A stretch of DNA of 46,196 nucleotides, from contig MDJM01000047.1 in NCBI GenBank assembly GCA_001994995.1, positions 1 to 46,196 on the forward strand, read 5' to 3'. Origin of the DNA: Candidatus Parepulonipiscium sp. PG-Nuni2H_MBin01. GTDB taxonomy: Bacteria > Bacillota > Clostridia > Lachnospirales > Cellulosilyticaceae. The notes below the pieces were generated by a model. The model worked only from the letters and a program-made list of their open reading frames with translations, did not search any database and had not been told where the DNA came from. The position numbers were made by a program, and so were the translations under genes. Positions 15,719 through 23,630 of the stretch are shown piece by piece (position 1 is the stretch's first letter; each line of letters opens with the position of its first letter).

Positions 15719-17056
15719 TTATTGGTCAATAGCCGCTAGAGCAACTGTATTTAACAAACTCCAAGGACTGTTAAAATAAGGTTGGAAGAAGAAGTCTACC
15801 ATAGCAAGTTCTTCAACAGTCATTTCGTTTTGGATTACTACAGAAAGTGTGTTCATATATTGAGTTAAGTCTATAGCGCTAATGATTTGGCCACCTAGAA
15901 CGCGTCTAGTTGTTTTATCATACACTAAAGTTACCGTTGCATCTTCATGAGTTGGCATAAATGCAGGGCGGTAAGGAGCTGTAATGGTTACGCTTGCCGC
16001 GTCTACTCCTGCTGTGTTTTTAGCTGCTTCTTCAGTAAGACCAGTTGCAGCAATATTGTGTTGGTAGATTTTTATACCAGAAGTACTTTGCGTACCCATA
16101 TATTTTAGCGTTGGTTTTACTAGGTTTCTAGCAACTAAAGTACCCATTCTTACTGCGTTAGTAGCAAGTGGAACGTATCTTTTTTCGTTAGTTGGATTGT
16201 ATGATACAACACAGCAGTCACCAGCAGCAAAAACGTCTGGTTGGCTAGTTTGCATATACTCATCAATAACGATAGCGCCGTTTGGTAGCATATCAAGTTG
16301 GCCAGCAAGTAGCTTAGTATTTGGAGCAAAGCCAATGCATAGTGCAACTAAATCAGCTTCATATTCACCTTTATCAGTTACAACTTTAGAAACTTTACCA
16401 TCAGTGCCTTCAAATTTGCTTACTTTTTGGCTTAATGCAAGATTTACGCCATGGTCTTTAAATGCAGTTTCAGCCATATCAGTGTAAGTTTTATCTAAAT
16501 ATTTGTTCATAATTCTTGTCTCAGCATCAATTAGCGTTGTGTTTTTACCAAGCATTTCAAACGCTTCCGCAAGTTCAACACCAATGTAACCTGCGCCAAT
16601 TACAACTACGTTTTTAGCATCTTTAGCTTTTTCAATGATAGCTTGTGCATGATAATAGTTTTTGCAAAGTACGATGTTTTCTAACTCGCCACCTTCAAAT
16701 CTTGGAACGATTGGCCACGAGCCTAAAGTTACAATAAGTTTATCGTAAGTGTCTTCAAATTCGTTGCCAGATTTAAGGTCTTTAACTTTAACCTTTTTAC
16801 CTGCAATATCTACAGCAAGAACGTCATGTTCCATTTTAGTATTTACGCCAAGTTCTTGCAACTGCTCAGGAGAGCTATAGAATAAACTATTTGAGTCAGG
16901 AACAACGCCTGCAACATTTAGAGCTATACCACAAGATAAAAACGAGATATTGTTATTGCGTTCGTATACGGTAATTTGCGCATCTGGATATAATGCTTGA
17001 GTGTTAATTACTGCTGCCGTACCAGCATGAGTGCATCCTATTACTATTACTTTCAT
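15719..17056 (-). CDS. nox: NADH oxidase, water-forming type (CoA-disulfide reductase family)
   Basis: The 445-aa flavoprotein has the FAD fold MKVIVIGCTHAGTAAV at the N terminus, the single redox cysteine in ISFLSCGIAL near residue 43, a central NAD-binding VVIGAGYIGVELAEAF near 155, the second FAD motif VFAAGDCCVV near 280, and the dimerisation-domain ending DFFFQPYFNSPW. This is the pattern of streptococcal and clostridial Nox-2, which reduces oxygen to water with NADH. CoA-disulfide or polysulfide reductases share the fold, so the substrate is not certain. The ATG at 17056 is chosen because AAGGAGA lies 6 nt upstream; an in-frame TTG at 17071 falls before that site. Confidence 0.88.
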   Translation of the reverse strand: MKVIVIGCTHAGTAAVINTQALYPDAQITVYERNNNISFLSCGIALNVAGVVPDSNSLFYSSPEQLQELGVNTKMEHDVLAVDIAGKKVKVKDLKSGNEFEDTYDKLIVTLGSWPIVPRFEGGELENIVLCKNYYHAQAIIEKAKDAKNVVVIGAGYIGVELAEAFEMLGKNTTLIDAETRIMNKYLDKTYTDMAETAFKDHGVNLALSQKVSKFEGTDGKVSKVVTDKGEYEADLVALCIGFAPNTKLLAGQLDMLPNGAIVIDEYMQTSQPDVFAAGDCCVVSYNPTNEKRYVPLATNAVRMGTLVARNLVKPTLKYMGTQSTSGIKIYQHNIAATGLTEEAAKNTAGVDAASVTITAPYRPAFMPTHEDATVTLVYDKTTRRVLGGQIISAIDLTQYMNTLSVVIQNEMTVEELAMVDFFFQPYFNSPWSLLNTVALAAIDQ

Positions 17057-17100
17057 GGAAATCTCCTTCAAATATTTAAATTTAGCTTAATGCCATAATT

Positions 17101-17129
17101 ATAATATCACTTATATTTTTTGTAGTCAA
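17101..17129 (-). promoter_or_regulatory. Sigma-A promoter of nox
   Basis: On the minus strand TTGACT (complement of 17124-17129) and TATTAT (complement of 17101-17106) are 17 nt apart, 45 nt upstream of the nox start. Confidence 0.7.
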
Positions 17130-17186
17130 CGGGAATTTTGTCATATGCTTAATTAATTTTTAATTAATATTTAGTAATAATAATTA

Positions 17187-18275
17187 TTAAACTTCTATAT
17201 CTTCTTCACGCTCAGGAATTACATAAATATTAATATTATCTCTATCTTGTAACATCATTCTATACAGGTGGTAAGGTTGCTCTATATCTAAAAATCCATT
17301 AGAGTTATCAGTAATATACACACAATTTTTTTCTGTTAAAGTTACAGGAATAGCTTTATTGTTTTCAATAATATTCATAAATTGCTCATAAACAGATAAG
17401 GTGGTGTAGTGATTTGTATATATATCAGCAACGTTAACACCAGGGGTCATCCCCACCCATTCTAACTGCCTGTCATGTGTAATTCCAAATCTAAATGTAA
17501 ATACACCAGCACTATCCATATACCTAACGATTCTCTTTACGATAGTCTCTATTTTTTTGACATTAGATTTTGTAATGTTAGCAGGAACATTGATTTGGCT
17601 ATTTGAGCTATCTTCATCTTCTTTTTCCTGAACAATAGGATATAGAGAAATATTTTTGTAATTATCCCTTAAAACAGTTATGCTTAAAATTTGTTTGTAG
17701 TCTTTAATCTGTTCAAACACGCACATGCCTTCTTCGATGTTTAGCAGAGACTCAACCTCTATTTCAGCTTGCTCACTATCAATCAAATAGATTTCCAAAT
17801 CATTGCGGAAATATTGGTAACATCTGTAAGGGATAGTAAGGATTTGATGAGTTTCTTCTATATCATCTAAGTCCTCACAAACGAAATAGTCGGGCAAATT
17901 AATTTTAAGTTCCTCAGCCATAACGATTTGTTTAACGCGGTCGGTAAGCAATGTGCGGGCTGCAAAGTTTGGATATACGGGCAAAGCACCATCTAACTCA
18001 TCGGTGGTGCCTTCTAAAATGTTGGTAGTAAAAATCATGCAATCAGTGCGTAGAGCTAAACGTTCTAAATTAGAGCGGTCAAACGGTGCCACTAGGCAAG
18101 TGGTAGCATAGTCAGCAGCTATATTATCTACATCTTGGTCTAGCAAAATAGTTTCTATGCCTCGCTTTTTAGCTTCAATACATAAAAGCATCGAGGTAAT
18201 ATTAGCTCCGACGATACCTATACTATTTATTTTCCTAATATTCATAAATTTTTTTAGCACAGAGACTGGCTCCAT
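17187..18275 (-). CDS. Divergent PurK-like ATP-grasp family protein
   Basis: The 362-aa product opens with INSIGIVGANITSMLLCIEA, which matches the Rossmann-like start of PurK (N5-carboxyaminoimidazole ribonucleotide synthetase). It then has the expected VVTYEFE-like region (MIFTTNILEG) and an LTDRVKQIVMAEEL segment. Later parts echo PurK (SITVLRDNYKNISLYPIVQE near residue 210, AGVFTFRFG near 265), but the glycine-rich ATP loop and the terminal NEIAPRPHNSGH-type motif are gone, replaced by WVGMTPGVNVADIYTNHY. It is therefore unlikely to be an active PurK. The ATG follows AAAGGAGG, and it starts 21 nt after the upstream membrane-protein gene, so the two form an operon. Function unknown. Confidence 0.7.
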   Translation of the reverse strand: MEPVSVLKKFMNIRKINSIGIVGANITSMLLCIEAKKRGIETILLDQDVDNIAADYATTCLVAPFDRSNLERLALRTDCMIFTTNILEGTTDELDGALPVYPNFAARTLLTDRVKQIVMAEELKINLPDYFVCEDLDDIEETHQILTIPYRCYQYFRNDLEIYLIDSEQAEIEVESLLNIEEGMCVFEQIKDYKQILSITVLRDNYKNISLYPIVQEKEDEDSSNSQINVPANITKSNVKKIETIVKRIVRYMDSAGVFTFRFGITHDRQLEWVGMTPGVNVADIYTNHYTTLSVYEQFMNIIENNKAIPVTLTEKNCVYITDNSNGFLDIEQPYHLYRMMLQDRDNINIYVIPEREEDIEV

Positions 18276-18296
18276 GCTATCCTCCTTTTCAAAGTG

Positions 18297-18938
18297 CTAT
18301 AATATATATTGAACTGTGGCAATTGTGTGGTCAAGGTCTTTTGCATAAGGATTTATACATAATATAATAGGTTCTCTAATAGATAGCCCTGTCATAGAAT
18401 GCATAGAGTCATCAAGTAGCAATAATCCATATACATGAGATTGCCCGGTTGCTGGGTCAATGCCTTTTACTAGCAAGTCTTCTGAGTAGTTATCAAGAAG
18501 CCCTTGCAACTGAGGAACAGTGTCTAGCGCTAAAAATACTGCCTCGTCGTCTTCAAAAACTTGTAATTGCTCATATTTAATTGGATTTAGTAAAAATAAA
18601 TCTGCTTCTTGAGATTGTAGCCTTAAAATAAACATCATATTGTGCTCCATAACATATTGGTCTTCGTTTGACCAGTCACCGTAAAATACTTCAATGTTAG
18701 CATTTTGAGTTTCTTTTAAAGATGCAACGTATTGGTCATACCTTTCATCAATAGTAAAAATTTGGCCAAGCGCTAAGATATTGGTTCCGTAGCTAGGTAT
18801 ATCTGGGGCCATTATTATGTCTAGGGTTATTACAATAGCTACGATTACAACTAAAATATGAAACTTATAATACTCCCAAACGTAACTAGCCTTTTCCTTA
18901 AAGGACATTTCTTTAAGCATTTCTCTATTATTTTTCAT
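18297..18938 (-). CDS. Single-pass membrane protein with extracytoplasmic domain, unknown function
   Basis: The 213-aa product has a short N-terminal cytoplasmic segment (MSFKEKASYVWEYYKFHI), one transmembrane helix at about 28-47 (LVVIVAIVITLDIIMA), and a soluble remainder without cysteines. The KEKxxYxWxYYKxHI lead is a pattern I recall from many Lachnospirales membrane proteins of unknown function. The ATG at 18938 has AAGGAAGG upstream; an in-frame upstream TTG extension has no site. It is the first gene of a two-gene operon with the PurK-like protein, and the soluble domain (ADLFLLNPIKYEQL, near 115) recalls extracytoplasmic binding-protein-like folds only weakly. Confidence 0.7.
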   Translation of the reverse strand: MKNNREMLKEMSFKEKASYVWEYYKFHILVVIVAIVITLDIIMAPDIPSYGTNILALGQIFTIDERYDQYVASLKETQNANIEVFYGDWSNEDQYVMEHNMMFILRLQSQEADLFLLNPIKYEQLQVFEDDEAVFLALDTVPQLQGLLDNYSEDLLVKGIDPATGQSHVYGLLLLDDSMHSMTGLSIREPIILCINPYAKDLDHTIATVQYIL

Positions 18939-19081
18939 CAACAACACCTTCCTTAACAATACTATGCCCCCCTTTTAATTAAATTATCAACATGTTATAC
19001 TACTATTAATTTTCTTTATAATTTTGCCATAGGTGTAATATATAATAGTTAATGAAAAAAAATCTATTAGGAGGTTGAAAG

Positions 19082-19909
19082 ATGAATTTTCTAGATAAAC
19101 TTGAACGTAAGTTTGGAAGGTTTGCTATTCCAAATTTAATGTTGTACTTAATGTTTGGTCAAGGTATCGTATTTATTGCGTCATTGATTAATCCTAGTTT
19201 GCTTTACAATTTTGTTTTTAGCTGGCCACTAATTTTACAAGGTGAGATTTGGCGGTTAGTTACATTTATTTTTATGCCTGCGTCTAACAGTGTAATTTGG
19301 TTTATGCTAATTGTAGTAATTTACTATAGTATAGGTTCGCAATTAGAAAGAGCGTGGGGAACATTCCATTTTAACTTTTACTATTTCATTAGTGTAATAA
19401 GTACTGTAATAGTTTGTATTTTATTTGGCATTTCAGGTAATATAGCAACATATATAAACATGTCACTATTTTTATCTTATGCAACTTTGGTGCCAGAAGC
19501 TACATTTTATTTTTACTTTATTATTCCCGTAAAAGCTAAGTATATGATTTATTTCTATTTTGTTATACTAGGTTTGGATGTGCTAAGTTATGGTATTACA
19601 AGGTTTTTCTTAATTGTCGCGTCTTTAACAGGGTATATTATATTTTTTGTTATTCCTATGCTTAGCGGCAGACGTATGAGGCCTAAGCGTACTGGTTCAT
19701 ATGATAATGCTGTGTATCATCAGCAAAATAGGAGAAAAGAGCAGGCCAAGGATATGCCAAAAGGTAAGGCTGGGGTAACTAAACTAGCATTTCATAAATG
19801 TGAGGTTTGTGGTAAAACAGAAGTGGATGCGCCAGATATGGAATTTAGGTATTGTTCTACTTGTGGTAAGGAATTTTGTATTGAGCATTTAAAAAGTCAT
19901 GAGCATTAG
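19082..19909 (+). CDS. Rhomboid-like membrane protein with C-terminal zinc ribbon (probable pseudoprotease)
   Basis: The 275-aa product has about six transmembrane segments between residues 15 and 195 with rhomboid-type features: the loop-1 region GEIWRLVTFIFMP near 60, then a glutamate-arginine turn SQLERAWGTF. The catalytic GxSG is replaced by YINMSLFLSYATLVPE, and no His-containing helix-6 motif is seen, so proteolysis is doubtful. Residues ~235-275 form a treble-clef or zinc ribbon with two CxxC pairs and HxxxH ending (HKCEVCGK, YCSTCGKEFC, HLKSHEH). This architecture recurs in clostridial proteins annotated as rhomboid. The start follows TAGGAGG. Confidence 0.75.
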   Translation: MNFLDKLERKFGRFAIPNLMLYLMFGQGIVFIASLINPSLLYNFVFSWPLILQGEIWRLVTFIFMPASNSVIWFMLIVVIYYSIGSQLERAWGTFHFNFYYFISVISTVIVCILFGISGNIATYINMSLFLSYATLVPEATFYFYFIIPVKAKYMIYFYFVILGLDVLSYGITRFFLIVASLTGYIIFFVIPMLSGRRMRPKRTGSYDNAVYHQQNRRKEQAKDMPKGKAGVTKLAFHKCEVCGKTEVDAPDMEFRYCSTCGKEFCIEHLKSHEH

Positions 19910-19917
19910 AAGTGATA

Positions 19918-20010
19918 TCGCCCCCTTCAAAGGGGGCCAGGGGCTTCGGCCCCGCCATTTGGAACAACTCGACAGCATTAATAATGGGGGAATGGGGGCC
20001 ACACTTTAGA
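19918..20010. repeat. GC-rich intergenic palindromic element
   Basis: The element holds two strong hairpins, CCCCCTTC-AAA-GGGGG and GGGGC-TTCG-GCCCC, followed by G-rich sequence containing two AACTCGAC motifs about 55 nt apart. Its composition is unlike the AT-rich surroundings. It may be related to the elements at 28721 and 41728, which share a C5/G5 hairpin, but the match is limited to the hairpin. Confidence 0.55.
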
Positions 20011-20084
20011 AAAACTCGACTACCTTTATATAAAAAGGTTAATCGAAAATTTTTCATTTGTTAGAACATATAAGGAGATATAAT

Positions 20085-20594
20085 ATGAAGTTAATTATAC
20101 CTACACAGGATTTGGCGGATAAAATACAGCAGTTTAAAGCTGAATATAATCGAGAGGTTATACCGGGTGCAAACGGCTTAAACTCATATGATTCAATTGA
20201 TGAATGGGTAGAGCATGTAACTTTATTAGCAAATAAAAACAGCTGCCCTAAGGAACTAGTGCCATCTAGCACATTTCTTGCAATTGAAGATAATGAAATT
20301 GTAGGCGTTATAGATATACGCCATCATCTAAACCATCCTATTTTAAGTAAGTGGGGCGGGAATATAGGATATTCTATTAAGCCGTCGCAGCGTAATAAAG
20401 GGTATGGCAAGGAAATGTTAAAGCATGGATTGGCACAGGCTAGGAATTTAGGATTATATGAAGTGCTAATTTCTTGCTCTGCTGATAATATAGCAAGTAA
20501 AAATATTATTACCGCAAATGGTGGTATATATGAACGGTCTGTTGATATTGATGGTACAATGGTACAGCGCTATTGGATTGCACTAGGTGAATAA
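20085..20594 (+). CDS. GNAT family N-acetyltransferase
   Basis: The 169-aa product has the GNAT fold order: beta strands with FLAIEDNEIVGVIDIRHHL near residue 70, the acetyl-CoA loop QRNKGYGKEML near 105-115, and the C-terminal ISCSADNIASKNIITANGG (motif B) near 135. It transfers acetyl from acetyl-CoA to a small molecule or protein amine; the substrate is unknown. The ATG at 20085 follows AAGGAG by 8 nt; an in-frame TTG at 20058 lies before this site and is rejected. A terminator follows directly, so it is a single-gene unit. Confidence 0.9.
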   Translation: MKLIIPTQDLADKIQQFKAEYNREVIPGANGLNSYDSIDEWVEHVTLLANKNSCPKELVPSSTFLAIEDNEIVGVIDIRHHLNHPILSKWGGNIGYSIKPSQRNKGYGKEMLKHGLAQARNLGLYEVLISCSADNIASKNIITANGGIYERSVDIDGTMVQRYWIALGE

Positions 20595-20603
20595 TAAAAT
20601 AAG

Positions 20604-20630
20604 AAATCCACAACTGCTGTGGATTTTTTG
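20604..20630 (+). terminator. Terminator after the GNAT gene
   Basis: A perfect 9-bp stem AAATCCACA/TGTGGATTT (20604-20612, 20618-20626) with a 5-nt loop ends in a T tract. Confidence 0.85.
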
Positions 20631-20856
20631 TTTTTTACAAATATCTCCAATAGTTTATTATTCCAATAATATTTTTTCCAATAATACACCAATTCTAAAT
20701 TGTATAATAACTAGGCTAATATGTAAATACTTGACATAAACACGTCCATCTAATTTCCAGATATTAAAAATAAGCTAAGATAAGCTTAAGCGTAGCTATT
20801 TTTTAACTAAAATTAGATTTACAAATTAATATAATAACTTACAAAGGAGAATACAT

Positions 20857-22251
20857 ATGGGAATAAATATTGAACTTACAGGGCTAGCTATGTTTGCACA
20901 AGGAATTTTAAGCTTTTTTACGCCATTTGTAATACCTATAATACCTCTATACATACTATATTTATCCGCTGGAGCACTTAATGCTGCTGGTGAGGAAGAT
21001 GAGGTAGGGACTTGTATTGAATATAATCTATTTTCAGTTTTTATTAATACTATTTTTTTCGTATTGGGGATTAATTGCGCTTTTATTATACTTACTATTA
21101 ATTTTTCTTCAATAGGAAAGTTTTTATTAACTAATCAAGCTGAATTTAGACGCTTAGGAGGATTATGTATACTAATGCTCGGTGTGTTTCAAGTAGGCAC
21201 ATTTGATGTTAGAGCAAAAACTTTAAATCATGAAGATAAAAAATTATCCGTGCAGGCGCTTAGATTGCAGATGAACCCAGGTGTAGCTTTAATAATTGGC
21301 TTTATTTTAAGTTTCGCGTGGACTCCTTATGTTGGTTCAATTTTAACGTCTATAATTATTATGATTTCATCAACTCGCTCCGTTTTTACCGGCATAGTTT
21401 TAATGGTAATGTATACGCTAGGCTTTGCATTTCCGTTTATAGTAATAGGAACTTTAACGACATATATTTTCAATATAATAGATAGAAAAAAAGATGTGAT
21501 TATACCTAGCACCAAACTAGCTGGGGCTATTATGGGTCTTATGGGAGTGTTTATGATGACCGGTCTTACCGATCAACTGGAAAATCATAAGCCACAAACG
21601 AACTTTGCCGTTGTGGATGAAGTGGAAAATAGAATGTATGAAGCTTTAAATGTCCTTAATGATGTTGTAAGACAGTTTAAACATACGATAGCTAATGCTC
21701 GTGCTATTCCTAGAGAGCAAGAAGTTAAAGCATTTGCTAAAGATTTTTGTTTATTAGACCAATACGGCTTTACTCATACACTGGAACAATATAAAGGAAA
21801 GATTGTTTTTCTTAACTTTTTAGCTACATGGTGTGACCAATCGGTTTATATGATGAAAGAAGTGCAGGATTTATATGAAGCGTATGGGTATAATGCAAAT
21901 GATATTGTGGTACTTAGCATTGTCGCACCGCAAACTGAGCAGAATCCTTTTAGTAAGGACCTTGAGTTAGCTGATATGAAAAAATTTATTAAAAATAAAA
22001 CTGTTACCTATCCTGTTATGTTTGACCTTTCGGGCGACATTACTCGTTCATATATGTTAGAAGCGTATCCTGCCACTGTGATGATTGATACAGATGGAGA
22101 TGTGTTTGGATACGTTCCTGATACATTAACTCTAGAAATGATGGTAAATGTAATTGACCAAACTGTGGCGCATTCTGAGGTAAGTGACCTTATTGAATAT
22201 TTGCCTGCGTGGATGGAAGAGGACAATACTCATTATGGTAGACATAGTTAA
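20857..22251 (+). CDS. CcdA/DsbD-like membrane domain fused to TlpA-like thioredoxin domain, redox cysteines missing
   Basis: Residues ~1-235 carry six hydrophobic helices arranged as in CcdA/DsbD, which pass electrons from cytosolic thioredoxin across the membrane. Residues ~290-440 are a TlpA/ResA-like thioredoxin fold (KGKIVFLNFLATWC ... YPVMFDLSGDITRSYMLEAYPATVMID). The paired catalytic cysteines of CcdA (the PC motifs) are replaced: SFFTPFVIPIIP has Phe24 and FAWTPYVGS has Tyr158. In the thioredoxin domain WCxxC is WCDQS, keeping Cys326 but with Ser329. Other cysteines (GTCIEY, GINCAF, GGLCIL) lie in places not known to be catalytic. Length and frame are intact and codons look normal. 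The start follows AAAGGAG. Function probably altered from thiol transfer. Confidence 0.82.
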   Translation: MGINIELTGLAMFAQGILSFFTPFVIPIIPLYILYLSAGALNAAGEEDEVGTCIEYNLFSVFINTIFFVLGINCAFIILTINFSSIGKFLLTNQAEFRRLGGLCILMLGVFQVGTFDVRAKTLNHEDKKLSVQALRLQMNPGVALIIGFILSFAWTPYVGSILTSIIIMISSTRSVFTGIVLMVMYTLGFAFPFIVIGTLTTYIFNIIDRKKDVIIPSTKLAGAIMGLMGVFMMTGLTDQLENHKPQTNFAVVDEVENRMYEALNVLNDVVRQFKHTIANARAIPREQEVKAFAKDFCLLDQYGFTHTLEQYKGKIVFLNFLATWCDQSVYMMKEVQDLYEAYGYNANDIVVLSIVAPQTEQNPFSKDLELADMKKFIKNKTVTYPVMFDLSGDITRSYMLEAYPATVMIDTDGDVFGYVPDTLTLEMMVNVIDQTVAHSEVSDLIEYLPAWMEEDNTHYGRHS

Positions 22252-22270
22252 AACATGTTTTATCGCAAAA

Positions 22271-22298
22271 AAAAGCTCCTAAAAATTTAGGGGCTTTT
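22271..22298. terminator. Bidirectional terminator
   Basis: A 13-bp stem (22271-22283 with 22286-22298) with an A-rich start and T-rich end lies between the convergent CcdA-like and small secreted protein genes, so it can serve both strands. Confidence 0.8.
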
Positions 22299-22335
22299 TT
22301 TATTATCAGGAGTTGTAGTTTTGATTCCAAATTTT

Positions 22336-22791
22336 TTACCATGAAATCTCGAAAATATATTCGCCTTGTACGGTTGGTTTAACTAATACGCTATATTGAG
22401 TGCCATCTCCACTCAATCCGTCTGATGTAGTCCAAGAATGTTCTGGCGATAAAGTAGTTGTAAACTCCTGAGCAGTAGATTCGTTTGCCTTCATTAATTG
22501 CACATCAACAGAGCCAGGATTAGTGGATGCACTAGTTATTGTAAAGTTTTTAGTATCATGACTTGTGAAGTCCCAAAGAGATTTATACTCGCTAGTACTT
22601 GTAAATTCTAATGTAGCATCTGTGTACAATTGTTTACCATTTTCATCCTCCACATAATATTCATCATCAAAGTCTATAGATACTACTAATAAATTTGCAG
22701 GCTTTGCTTCCGCTATGCTATATGCCCATCCTAAGCTAGTTGATATTAATATACCTGATACTATGCCTAAAGTTAAAATTTTTTTGTTCAT
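22336..22791 (-). CDS. Small secreted protein, unknown function
   Basis: The 151-aa product begins with a clear signal peptide (MNKKILTLGIVSGILISTSLGWA, probable cleavage after AEA near residue 29). The remaining ~120 residues are acidic, Ser/Thr-rich, free of cysteine and look beta-rich (NLLVVSIDFDDEYYV, EFTTTLSPEHSW, YSVLVKPTVQGEYIFEISW). No family was recognised. An immunoglobulin-like or jelly-roll surface protein is possible. The ATG follows AAGGAGG and a good promoter lies upstream. No neighbour suggests a role. Confidence 0.8.
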   Translation of the reverse strand: MNKKILTLGIVSGILISTSLGWAYSIAEAKPANLLVVSIDFDDEYYVEDENGKQLYTDATLEFTSTSEYKSLWDFTSHDTKNFTITSASTNPGSVDVQLMKANESTAQEFTTTLSPEHSWTTSDGLSGDGTQYSVLVKPTVQGEYIFEISW

Positions 22792-22877
22792 TGTACTACC
22801 TCCTTATTAATTATTAATAATAAATTCTAATTTAATTATTCTAATAGGTTGTTGTGTTAATCTCTAGATATAATAAT

Positions 22878-22906
22878 AGTATAATTTAAAATTGTATGCT
22901 AGTCAA
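22878..22906 (-). promoter_or_regulatory. Sigma-A promoter of the small secreted protein
   Basis: On the minus strand TTGACT (complement of 22901-22906) and TATACT (complement of 22878-22883) are 17 nt apart, about 87 nt upstream of the start codon. Confidence 0.7.
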
Positions 22907-22982
22907 TATAATTGGTATAATATGTCCAAGTTTGTTATAATTATCTTAATTGTAATCGAAAATACTACTAAAAAGCATTAAC

Positions 22983-23044
22983 ATGTCTGTCCAAAAATAA
23001 TTCAATGTTATAAAATAGAAAAATATGTCTGTCCTAATTCAATA
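22983..23044. repeat. Direct repeat upstream of the SRP RNA promoter
   Basis: ATGTCTGTCC occurs at 22983-22992 and 23025-23034 (42 nt apart), each followed within 0-5 nt by TAATTCAAT. It lies between two divergent promoters. It could be a pair of protein-binding sites or a decayed duplication. The rest of 22907-23098 is AT-rich with nothing else recognised. Confidence 0.5.
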
Positions 23045-23098
23045 GATTACTACAATTCGCCTGTACAAATATTAAGTAACCTGAAAAAAAACTTTTTG

Positions 23099-23127
23099 TT
23101 GACAAATCTAGATATAAATATTATAAT
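23099..23127 (+). promoter_or_regulatory. Consensus sigma-A promoter of the SRP RNA
   Basis: TTGACA (23099-23104) and TATAAT (23122-23127) with a 17-nt spacer: a perfect consensus promoter, as expected for a highly expressed stable RNA. Confidence 0.9.
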
Positions 23128-23150
23128 AGCTTTGTAGCATAAAAAACTTT

Positions 23151-23416
23151 CTGTGCTAGCCGGGGAGGTAGCGGTGCCCTGTACTTGCAACCCGCTGTAG
23201 CAAGGGTGATGCTTCGGCTGAGGCAGCATCTTGTGAGGCTCTGCCTCTAGAAAGTGGTGTTGACGATTGGGTCTCACGCAATAGGTCTTTATGAACCGGG
23301 TCAGGTCTTGACGGAAGCAGCCCTAAGTAAAGTCGCTTATGTGCCGTGAGGGTGCCTGGTCTGAGCTAACTACTAGAGTAACGCTTGTAAGGTGTTGTCG
23401 AAGCCAAGTGCACAGA
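23151..23416 (+). ncRNA. ffs: Signal recognition particle RNA, large Bacillus/Clostridium type
   Basis: The ~266-nt sequence matches Gram-positive scRNA: GTGCTAGCCGGGGAGGTAGC and GGTGCCCTGTAC at the 5' end (Alu-domain core), AGTGGTGTTGACG, the Ffh-binding helix 8 (GTCAGGTC ... GGAAGCAGC at 23300-23321), and the distal half GTGCCGTGAGGG...GAGCTAACTAC...AGTAACGC. The ends CTGTGC and GCACAG pair. With Ffh and FtsY it targets nascent membrane proteins. The helix-8 tetraloop reads TGAC closed by T-G rather than the usual C-GGAA-G. It is followed by a strong terminator and then secA, so export functions are clustered. Confidence 0.95.
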
Positions 23417-23421
23417 TTTAA

Positions 23422-23458
23422 AAATCTATTATACATTTCGTATGATAGATTTTTTTTT
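23422..23458 (+). terminator. Terminator of the SRP RNA
   Basis: A 13-bp stem with wobble pairs (23422-23434 with 23440-23452, loop ATTTC) ends in eight T. Confidence 0.88.
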
Positions 23459-23568
23459 GTGTTCAGTTTTTTTAGTAGCGCATACTGCTTTTTTTGACGA
23501 GTTAATTTGGAAAATTATAAAAACATGTGTAGTAAAGCGTGGTTTGGGTAAAATTAAATGATAGTAGG

Positions 23569-23598
23569 TTGTCAGTTTATGTAACACTATGTTATACT
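23569..23598 (+). promoter_or_regulatory. Sigma-A promoter of secA
   Basis: TTGTCA (23569-23574) and TATACT (23593-23598) with an 18-nt spacer lie 33 nt upstream of the secA start. Confidence 0.65.
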
Positions 23599-23630
23599 CA
23601 ACTAAAATAAAAGAATGTAGGTGAGAACAA

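Noticed and set aside
19857-20057. Minus-strand 66-codon frame over the GC-rich intergenic element
   Set aside because: It consists of palindromic repeat sequence, lacks a ribosome-binding site and overlaps the end of the rhomboid-like gene.
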